Shown here one piece after another: positions 57,574-64,000 of a stretch of 64,000 nucleotides of DNA. Position numbers and translations under genes: made by a program. Numbering within the stretch: position 1 is the first letter of the stretch; each line of letters starts with the position of its first letter. The stretch is from Rickettsia typhi. Its GTDB lineage: Bacteria; Pseudomonadota; Alphaproteobacteria; Rickettsiales; Rickettsiaceae. Location of the stretch: positions 101,001 through 165,000 of the forward strand of contig CAMCMD010000001.1 in NCBI GenBank assembly GCA_945875975.1, read 5' to 3'. The notes below the pieces were generated by a model, which made no database searches, was not told the DNA's origin, and saw only the letters and a program-made list of their open reading frames with translations.

Positions 57574-58344
57574 ATGAAAATGTATAAAATCGTATTTCCG
57601 CTTCTTGCTAGTATGCTGGTAATTTTTATAACTCCACCTGCCATTGCCTCTACTGTTACACAAGGACACAAACAACTAGTTTGGCCATTTGAAGGGGCTT
57701 TTGGAACGTTTGATAGGCAAGCAGCTCAAAGAGGAGCTCAAGTATATATGGAAGTTTGTTCTGCTTGTCACGGACTAAACCATCTTTACTACAGAAATCT
57801 TAAAGATTTAGGCTTTTCTGACGCAGAGGTAAAAGAAATAGCTGCCAAAAAAGATGTTAAAGACGGACCAAACGATGTAGGAAAAATGTTTGACCGACCT
57901 GCTACACCATCTGACCGATTTGCATTACCTTATCCAAATTCAGAGGCTGCAAGAGCGGCAAACAATGGAGCTCTTCCTGTAGATTTATCTTTGATAATGA
58001 AGGCAAGACATGATGGAGCAAACTATCTATATTCGTTGCTAACTGGCTATCAAGAGCCTCCTGAACATATTAAAATGATGCCAGGTTTGAATTACAACCC
58101 TTATTTTGAAGGTGGACAAATAGCAATGCCTGCTCCACTCTCTGAAGGTCAAGTAACTTTTATGGATGGTACTCCAGCTAGCGTTGACCAGATGGCGCGT
58201 GATGTCACTATCTTCTTGCAATGGGCAGCAGAACCGGAAATGGAGCATCGCAAATCAATGGGTCTGAAAGTAATGATCTTTCTATCTATCTTCACTATAT
58301 TCTTTTTCATAGTTAAAAAGAAAGTATGGAAAGATATTAAATAG
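57574..58344 (+). CDS. petC: Cytochrome c1
   Basis: 256 residues. Signal peptide cleaved after ITPPAIAS, heme-binding site VCSACHGLNHLYYRNL, and NGALPVDLSLIMKARHDGANY. The axial-Met region is AMPAPLSEGQVTFMDGTPAS (split here), and a C-terminal anchor KVMIFLSIFTIFFFIVKKKVW follows. It takes electrons from the Rieske protein. Heme attachment would need the Ccm system, of which ccmB is upstream. Confidence 0.96.
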   Translation: MKMYKIVFPLLASMLVIFITPPAIASTVTQGHKQLVWPFEGAFGTFDRQAAQRGAQVYMEVCSACHGLNHLYYRNLKDLGFSDAEVKEIAAKKDVKDGPNDVGKMFDRPATPSDRFALPYPNSEAARAANNGALPVDLSLIMKARHDGANYLYSLLTGYQEPPEHIKMMPGLNYNPYFEGGQIAMPAPLSEGQVTFMDGTPASVDQMARDVTIFLQWAAEPEMEHRKSMGLKVMIFLSIFTIFFFIVKKKVWKDIK

Positions 58345-58352
58345 GCAAGGTT

Positions 58353-58460
58353 TATAGCTAATTCAGATGAATTTGATGCCAGGCGCGAGGATACGAAGCC
58401 TATAGATAATAGGCGAGTGACGAGCAACGACGCACGCAAGTTCATATCAATTAACTATAG
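58353..58460 (-). repeat. Dispersed repeat element A, copy 2
   Basis: Near-identical to 12833-12940 but inverted. It starts nine bases after the petC stop. The shared ends are TATAGTTAATT-type inverted repeats; the left end here reads TATAGCTAATT, one base off. The two copies differ at only a few places over 108 bases, which implies recent spread or maintenance. Confidence 0.88.
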
Positions 58461-58776
58461 TATAGTTTTAGTACTCTTGGATCTTATATATTTTCTCTTC
58501 TTCTGCGATTATTTGTTTTTCATACACAAATTATCCCTCTAATTCATCTGCCAAGTATTTCACTCATTGCATTACCCTAAACCGTGGCTATACCGCCAGT
58601 TTTAGGTCACAATAAATTTGTAGTTAAAGTTAGAAAAAGACGACCTAAGAAATATCAGTAAATCATCGAATTGTGAGGCAAGATTACATAACCTATAATT
58701 GTAAGTAAGCTACGCTCGTTCTGTCTTTAGCGCCCATAATCCGAGATAAATTTTTATCCAATATTCATAATAGAAA
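58461..58776. other. Intergenic stretch, no gene seen
   Basis: About 315 bases between element A and the rhlE terminator. I see no coding frame of note or RNA gene. It separates the convergent petABC and rhlE transcripts. Confidence 0.5.
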
Positions 58777-58817
58777 TAAAAAAGCAATAAGGCTCAAAAT
58801 TGCTCTCGCCTTATTGC
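58777..58817 (-). terminator. Intrinsic terminator of rhlE
   Basis: On the minus strand GCAATAAGGC (58808-58817) pairs with GCCTTATTGC (58784-58793), ten perfect pairs around a 14-base loop, then six U from the A run at 58778-58783. It lies about 190 bases after the rhlE stop, beyond palindromic element B. Confidence 0.85.
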
Positions 58818-58831
58818 AAAATAGAGAATTC

Positions 58832-58984
58832 AATAGAGTTCTTTTCAAACTTGCTAATGAAGAGCAAGTGCTAGGAGTCTACGGAGCGCAAGACCGCAGC
58901 GTACACAACAAGGTACGTGAGGATCCGAGCACCGGAATGACAACGCAATTGCCTTCAGTAGTAGAGTTTGAAAAGAACTCTATT
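58832..58984. repeat. Palindromic element B with 20-base perfect inverted ends
   Basis: AATAGAGTTCTTTTCAAACT at 58832-58851 is exactly inverted at 58965-58984. The 113-base interior is richer in G+C and contains ACGTGAGGATCCGAGCACCGG, a string I recall in similar form from abundant Rickettsia repeats. It lies within the 3' untranslated region of rhlE, between stop and terminator. Confidence 0.85.
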
Positions 58985-59008
58985 AGTTTTTAGTGGTATT
59001 AAACAGCC

Positions 59009-60247
59009 TTAAGCAGCTCTTACTCTGCCACCACCAGGCTTTCTTTTTCCACCACTATTACCGTTACCGCCTCCGCTACGAAATGGTTTCTTGAAGCCAA
59101 AAGATTTCTTTGCAGAACTATTTTTCTTGCTCCCACTTCTTTTTGAAGCTTCCATAGCTGGAGCATCTGGATTTATTAGACGATTAATCGCATTCCACTT
59201 CATTCTATCGCCAGGAGTAACAAAACATAGAGATTCGCCTTCAGCACCTGCTCTAGCTGTCCTTCCAATTCTGTGAATATAATCCTCAGGACATTGAGGA
59301 AGATCAAAATTGATCACATGCTCAATGTGGGGAATATCCAAACCACGCGCGGCAATATCAGTAGCCACTAAAATACGATATTTACTATTTCTGAATCCCC
59401 TAATCACGGTTTCACGCTTACTATGGCGTAAATCACCATGAATTGCATCTGTTTGATGATTTTCGCTCCTTAGTCTTTTTGCCATTTTTTCTGCACCAAA
59501 TTTAGTTTTGACAAATATAATAATTGAACCAGAACGTTGGTGAAGTTGAGTTAACAGCTGCGGGTATTTTTCCTCTTCAGAAAGATGCACTATATCCTGC
59601 TTTATTTTTGGAGCAGGTACTGAAGTAGAACCCATTGATATGCGCTCTGGTTGATTCAAATATGAGTCAGCTATCTTAACAATATTTTTTGGTAAAGTCG
59701 CTGAAAACAACAATGTTTGACGTTGCTTAGGCAGGTGCTTTATTATCCTCTCTATTTGTATAGAGAATCCCATATCCAGCATTCTATCTGTTTCGTCAAG
59801 CACTAGAAAGTTAGTTTGACTAAAATTCAAATTGCCACGTTCTAGGTGATCATTAATACGTCCCGGAGTACCTACAAACAATCTTGGTCTAGACCTAAGC
59901 TGCTGTAATTGTTTCATCATAGAATCGCCACCAATAAGCAGTGTGGTTTTGATAGGAGAGTTTCTGCCCAATAAATCTTGTAGCGCGCTCATAACCTGGG
60001 CAGCAAGCTCTCTTGTAGGTGCAAGCACTAAAGCAGAGCTACGTGGATCAGATAATAACTTAGCAATTAACGGAATACCGAAGGCTCCTGTTTTGCCCGT
60101 ACCTGTTTGCGCTGACCCTAATATATCTTTTCCGCTCAGTGCAATTGGAATTGTTGCAACCTGAATCGGAGTTGGAGTTTTAAAGTTAAGCCTGTCAAGT
60201 GATTGAACTAGAGGCTCTGGTAGTCCAAATGTATAAAAATTTTCCAT
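59009..60247 (-). CDS. rhlE: DEAD-box RNA helicase RhlE
   Basis: 412 residues. Q motif LDRLNFKTPTPIQV, motif I AQTGTGKTG, motif Ib TPGR, motif II in the variant form LVLDETDRMLDMGF, SAT, RGLDIPHIEHVINFDLPQ and HRIGRTARAG. The C-terminus is a Gly/Lys/Arg-rich RNA-binding tail (FGFKKPFRSGGGNGNSG and on). RhlE works in ribosome assembly and mRNA turnover. DETD in place of DEAD is seen in some rickettsial members as I recall. Confidence 0.93.
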   Translation of the reverse strand: MENFYTFGLPEPLVQSLDRLNFKTPTPIQVATIPIALSGKDILGSAQTGTGKTGAFGIPLIAKLLSDPRSSALVLAPTRELAAQVMSALQDLLGRNSPIKTTLLIGGDSMMKQLQQLRSRPRLFVGTPGRINDHLERGNLNFSQTNFLVLDETDRMLDMGFSIQIERIIKHLPKQRQTLLFSATLPKNIVKIADSYLNQPERISMGSTSVPAPKIKQDIVHLSEEEKYPQLLTQLHQRSGSIIIFVKTKFGAEKMAKRLRSENHQTDAIHGDLRHSKRETVIRGFRNSKYRILVATDIAARGLDIPHIEHVINFDLPQCPEDYIHRIGRTARAGAEGESLCFVTPGDRMKWNAINRLINPDAPAMEASKRSGSKKNSSAKKSFGFKKPFRSGGGNGNSGGKRKPGGGRVRAA

Positions 60248-60673
60248 ATAATAATTCTTGTCTGCGAGAATATTTTTCTAAAAAGTAAAAATTCCTTAAT
60301 TAAAAATATTTTCATTGTTTAAATATTTTGTGATTAAGTAACAAAGCTTAAGCACATTTTTTTGTTTTATTGTTCTTTTTGGTAAGTATGCTTGGCTACA
60401 TTCCTAAATGAAGTTGCCCTATCAAAAAGAGTTATCGTCTTACAAACCTTAAAATTTTAAGGTGTCTTTCGGTATACTCTTATTCAAGTGACTATAGATT
60501 AGAAATTGGCTAATCTGACATCTTCGTTAACTTAAGATGAGCTCTCGTGTAGAGCAGCGTATGTAAAGAGTAGTAAAAAACTTAAAGCGAACTATATACT
60601 CGTTTACTAAAGAAATCAAGAAGAAAATATTATCACGGATTGAATGAATAACAATCAAGAAATGAAAAAAACA
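60248..60673. other. Intergenic region, no gene seen
   Basis: About 425 AT-rich bases upstream of rhlE and downstream of tRNA-Pro (both on the minus strand). I see no coding frame or palindrome of note. The rhlE promoter probably lies in its first 100 bases. A coding frame drawn over 60644-60841 is only the antisense of the tRNA region. Confidence 0.5.
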
Positions 60674-60750
<77 letters not shown>

Positions 60751-60896
60751 AATTTATGTATATATGCATTGGTATAGCGTACAAAAGACTATAAATCAAC
60801 AAAAAAATGAGAAATTGCCAAATAACTACAAGACTTCTTGATCCATTCTCAATATAACGATATATTCTTAACAAATAAGCTCTTAAAATTCGTATA

Positions 60897-61592
60897 ATGC
60901 CCTGCTTTCATGCCACCATTTTGACCATTTTTCCGGAAATGTTTCCTGGCTCTTTGGCATATTCTTTAGCAGGATCTGCGATGAAAAAAGGAATATGGTC
61001 AATCGACACCATTAATATTCGGAATTTTGGAATAACTAAGCATAAAAATGTGGATGATACTGCTTGTGGCGGTGGAAATGGCCTGATCATGAGACCGGAC
61101 GTACTTGGCCTGGCTCTTGACAAAGCACTAGATCAACGTCCCGGCTCAAAAATTTACTACCCCTCACCCAGAGGAGTTCCTTTAACACAAGAATTATCAA
61201 AAAAAATAGCGCAAGAAAAAAACATAATTATTTTGTGTGGACGCTTTGAGGGGATTGACGAAAGGGTGATTGACGAGTATAATGCCATGCAGATTAGCCT
61301 AGGAGATTATGTTCTCTCGGGTGGAGAAGTAGCTGCATTGTCAATATTAGATAGCGTTGTCAGGCTTTTACCCGGTGTGCTGGTAAATCAAGAGACTTTG
61401 CAAGAAGAATCTTTTGAAGTAGAAGAAGAAGGTTTCAAATTAATTGAACACCCGCTTTACACTAAACCAGTCGAATGGAGAGGAAGAAAAGTTCCAGAAA
61501 TTTTGTTATCAGGTAATCATACTGAAATAGCAAAATGGAGAAAAGAAGAATCACTCAGAATTACCTTAGAGCGTAGGAAAAGACTGATTTGA
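60897..61592 (+). CDS. trmD: tRNA (guanine-37-N1)-methyltransferase
   Basis: 231 residues of the SPOUT class. [19 protein letters not shown], then the SAM-knot sequences [18 protein letters not shown] and [21 protein letters not shown] loop. [14 protein letters not shown] replaces the more usual GGGPGMVM. It methylates G37 in tRNAs including Pro(UGG), whose gene is just upstream, to prevent frameshifting. rplS follows after about 45 bases, a common pair. Confidence 0.95.
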   Translation: MPCFHATILTIFPEMFPGSLAYSLAGSAMKKGIWSIDTINIRNFGITKHKNVDDTACGGGNGLIMRPDVLGLALDKALDQRPGSKIYYPSPRGVPLTQELSKKIAQEKNIIILCGRFEGIDERVIDEYNAMQISLGDYVLSGGEVAALSILDSVVRLLPGVLVNQETLQEESFEVEEEGFKLIEHPLYTKPVEWRGRKVPEILLSGNHTEIAKWRKEESLRITLERRKRLI

Positions 61593-61637
61593 GTCTTAAA
61601 AACTTATTAAGTACAGTAAAAACATTTGGAGCTAACA

Positions 61638-62012
61638 ATGAAAAACGTAATTGAACAATTTGAAAAAAAACAGATTGAAAAACTTACTGAAAATAAAGAA
61701 ATACCAGAGTTCAGAGCTGGCGACACAGTAAAAATTAGCGTTCGCGTTATCGATGGTGCCACTGTTAGGCTTCAAGGGTACGAAGGAGTCGTTATAGCTA
61801 AAAGAAATAGAGGGGTAACCTCTTCTTTTGTTGTCCGTAAAGTAAGTCATGGTGAAGGTGTAGAAAGAAGATTCATGACCTACTCCCCAATCGTTGCAAA
61901 AATTGAAGTGGTAAAGAGAGGCGTTGTACGTCGTGCTAAACTTCACTACCTAAGGCACCTAAGCGGTAGAGCGGCAAGGATTCAAGAAAGAAAAGTTATT
62001 AGGAAGAAATAA
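61638..62012 (+). CDS. rplS: 50S ribosomal protein L19
   Basis: 124 residues. The start [16 protein letters not shown] is standard, with GGAG 10 bases upstream; an upstream codon in frame at 61626 is not preferred. [33 protein letters not shown] and [18 protein letters not shown] are L19 hallmarks. It lies at the subunit interface of the ribosome. It is co-oriented with trmD. Confidence 0.97.
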   Translation: MKNVIEQFEKKQIEKLTENKEIPEFRAGDTVKISVRVIDGATVRLQGYEGVVIAKRNRGVTSSFVVRKVSHGEGVERRFMTYSPIVAKIEVVKRGVVRRAKLHYLRHLSGRAARIQERKVIRKK

Positions 62013-62153
62013 CTAATTTTTGTAGCTTTTTCATCTGCTCAAATTAAGATTTGCATATGATGATTTGAGTGACAAACGCTAGAATTCTATGATTATGGAT
62101 GGGAACGCGAACGCACGAAAAATCGTATCTGTAAAATTAAGTTCAGGGATGAC

Positions 62154-63107
62154 ATGAGTCATAAGACAAAATGGTGGTACTATGGGGTGGCTTTAATTCC
62201 ACCTTTCATGGGAGCTATGAGCTATGTCCTCTCTAAATATATAATCACCGACATTTCCCCTATCTCATTGTTATTTTACAGATGGATCGTCGCACTTACC
62301 ATCTTAACACCCTTTGCAATTAAACCATTCCTTGCTGAAATTGTAAATGTACGAGCTCACTTTCGCATTTTATTTATTATAGCTACCTCAGGAGTAACTC
62401 TCTTTAATTTCTTTGTTTACTACGCTCTGCAATATACTACTTCCACTAATACATCCATTATTGTCAATATTTTTCCTGTGGTTGTCCTAGCTTTAGGAGT
62501 GATCATAAACCAAGATAAGCTACGTAAATCGCATCTTTATTCTATAATATTTTCATTTATAGGAGTGCTAATTATTTTAAGTCATGGCAATATCATGCAA
62601 GGCTTGTCATCATTGTTCCATAATATTGGCGACTTTATAGCCCTGGCAGCCAGCTTATGTTGGGCAATTTATGTATTTGCCGTTAAGTACAAACCAACAA
62701 ACCTATCATTTCGTAGTTTTATTTACTCTACATTTTTAATAGGCACCATCTTAATCTTCCCATTATATTTATTCGATATATTCTATTTAAAGCACACATT
62801 TGAACCAACTATGGTCAATATGAGCGTTATTTTTTGTCTAGGATTCGGAGTTTCAATCATTGGCATGATGTCTCTTAACATAAGTATAGTAAAAATTGGA
62901 CCTAATATTTCTGCCATACTATTTTATTTCGCCCCTTTATTTACCTCAATTATGGCAGTTATGACACTTGAAGAAAAATTGCAATCATTCCATCTTGTTG
63001 GCATATCATCTATCTTATTAGGCATTAATTTCCCTTTAGTTGCACATTTTTTTGCTTATAAAAACAGAGGGATCGATTCTAAAGAAGAGAAATTGCTGGA
63101 TAATTAA
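62154..63107 (+). CDS. EamA/DMT-family transporter
   Basis: 317 residues, ten helices in two EamA repeats. Helix patterns are SYVLSKYIITDISPISLLFY in the first and AASLCWAIYVFAVKYKP at the start of the second. The end of the second repeat reads LFTSIMAVMTLEEKLQSFHL-type motif with the conserved Glu. Rickettsiales often carry several such carriers; one is a known S-adenosylmethionine importer, but this one cannot be assigned. It appears alone. Confidence 0.85.
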   Translation: MSHKTKWWYYGVALIPPFMGAMSYVLSKYIITDISPISLLFYRWIVALTILTPFAIKPFLAEIVNVRAHFRILFIIATSGVTLFNFFVYYALQYTTSTNTSIIVNIFPVVVLALGVIINQDKLRKSHLYSIIFSFIGVLIILSHGNIMQGLSSLFHNIGDFIALAASLCWAIYVFAVKYKPTNLSFRSFIYSTFLIGTILIFPLYLFDIFYLKHTFEPTMVNMSVIFCLGFGVSIIGMMSLNISIVKIGPNISAILFYFAPLFTSIMAVMTLEEKLQSFHLVGISSILLGINFPLVAHFFAYKNRGIDSKEEKLLDN

Positions 63108-63157
63108 TATACCGCTACTCACAAACTTAATATATTTTTAAGCATTAGATCAAATAG

Positions 63158-64000
63158 CTATACAAAACTCTCTATTTTTTCTTTGCATAATTTTTCAACT
63201 AATTTGTAGAAATTTTTGACCATGATTGCCATTTCAGCCAGCTCTTCTTCGGTTACTTGATAATATTTTTTATAACGCGCATCGATATATGCCTTGAGAA
63301 TAAGTTTAAAAATATATTCATCACGCTCTGTTTCTTTTGGAAAGGAACGCAAAAATGCTGGCTCGAGTTTAGCTACTTCCTTTTCAAGTTTAATTAAATC
63401 ATGAAGTTTGCGTCTATCGTCCTTAAAGACCAAAGATGATGCAACAAACGCATTTTCGCATGCTTGATGTAGCATAAAAGCATTTATATTTATATTTATA
63501 TTTATATTTCTAACGCTATCATTTGGACCGGAGACACTACGTTGTAAAAAAGTTTCTGCATAACCAAAATATTCTTCATAATTCTCTATCGCTTTGGCTT
63601 TTCTCTCGGCCGGGGTGAATTTCTTGGGACTTGCCATTGGATATTGGCCTGAATCGTAGAGCAATCTTCCTTCTTTTTTTATGTCCTTGAAGAAATAACT
63701 ATTATCAGTGAGCATATAGTTAAAATACTTCACCGTATGAACAATTATCGAAACATCTGGTACTTTATAATATAGGATGGAAATGTACTGATATCTGGTA
63801 ATTTTCGCTTAGTTTTTCGGATAATAGGAGAATCATCTTGGCATTTTTTCTCAGTGACAATTAATATATCAAGGTCACTTATATAAGAATAATTATGCTT
63901 TTCTTCTATATCATAACCACGCTCATACACCCAATCACCTATACCAGCCCTTTTTTGGACTTGGTCATTTCTTCAATTATTATGCCGGCTACTTCCTTAA
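63158..64000 (-). pseudogene. Eroded MNT nucleotidyltransferase-HEPN fusion, cut by window edge
   Basis: Three fragments in three frames. 64000-63939 reads KEVAGIIIEEMTKSKKGLV then TAG. 63930-63745 continues with GDWVYERGYDIEEK and SYISDLDILIV (NTase Asp pair). 63794 onward in the next frame reads VPDVSIIVHTVKYF, then FFKDIKKEGRLLYDSG and the HEPN domain (NAFMLHQACENAFVASSLV, KAYIDARYKKYYQ). The GSxxR catalytic stretch between the first two fragments appears deleted. Full relatives are NTase-HEPN single-chain proteins. The HEPN part alone (191 residues) has its own GTG start and may still be made. Confidence 0.75.
63482..63510. repeat. Hexamer microsatellite inside the HEPN frame
   Basis: A run of four TTTATA-type units codes for Asn-Ile repeats (NINININI) in the HEPN fragment. 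Length changes in steps of six would keep the frame. Such runs often vary between strains. Confidence 0.7.

Noticed and set aside
58149..58445. Minus-strand open frame of 98 codons over petC and element A
   Set aside because: It is antisense to the petC 3' end and runs through the repeat; the Arg/Ser-rich start is a translation of the repeat itself.
63481..63512. CRISPR-like short repeat
   Set aside because: It is a simple TTTATA hexamer tract without spacers, inside a coding frame.

Overview
The window reads as a chromosomal segment of an obligately intracellular alphaproteobacterium of the order Rickettsiales, most likely family Rickettsiaceae (Rickettsia or a relative such as Candidatus Megaira). 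The reasons are: low G+C; the gene set (C4-type hemA, petABC with a Rieske-cytochrome b-cytochrome c1 arrangement, ccmB, a long ribosome hibernation factor, a PHA synthase, OPA/ProP-type importers, a DUF2670 protein, a split Mrp antiporter); Rickettsia-like interspersed palindromic repeats; and several decaying genes. Genus placement is inference only.

Layout. 1-5.4 kb: end of prfB, with its programmed +1 frameshift site, then the division/wall operon murD-ftsW-murG and an acidic lipoprotein. 5.6-9 kb: a small gene with a strong promoter, PHA synthase and an unidentified membrane protein. 9.2-13.5 kb: RNase E/G, lptE, holA and, convergent, hpf. 13.6-19.9 kb (minus strand): a small orphan ORF, an Hsp20 pseudogene, a DUF2335 protein and a remnant of an alphaproteobacterial gene transfer agent (GTA) head/tail cluster: g4, broken g5, g6, g7, g8, broken g12, g13. 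20.2-26.5 kb: Mrp-type cation/proton antiporter operon; its E and F subunits lie apart at 40.4-41.1 kb. 26.6-35.9 kb: MBL-fold protein, gyrA, midA, lgt, hemA, yaaA, yihY/brkB and an orphan ParA. 36-38.8 kb: a promoter, a TPP riboswitch, a hairpin covering the Shine-Dalgarno sequence, then an MFS importer, a SemiSWEET/PQ-loop protein and thiamine pyrophosphokinase. This looks like a compact thiamin salvage operon and is the most interesting unit here. 38.9-47.8 kb: DHA2 exporter, mnhEF, ubiH-type monooxygenase, comF, and the alphaproteobacterial block SPOR-argS-dgt next to erpA. 48.4-58.3 kb: fabD, lytic transglycosylase, bcp, an OPA transporter, PAP2 phosphatase, TfoX-N protein, ccmB, DUF2670 and petABC. 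58.3-64 kb: two repeat elements, rhlE, tRNA-Pro(UGG), trmD, rplS, an EamA transporter and an eroded MNT-HEPN gene cut by the window edge.

The genes fit a host-dependent energy parasite: it imports cofactors and metabolites (thiamin, phosphorylated compounds), keeps aerobic respiration and heme synthesis, and shows ongoing gene decay (GTA genes, Hsp20, MNT-HEPN). Short repeats sit in 3' regions between genes and in one riboswitch leader. All family assignments are from reading motifs by eye; no database search was run.
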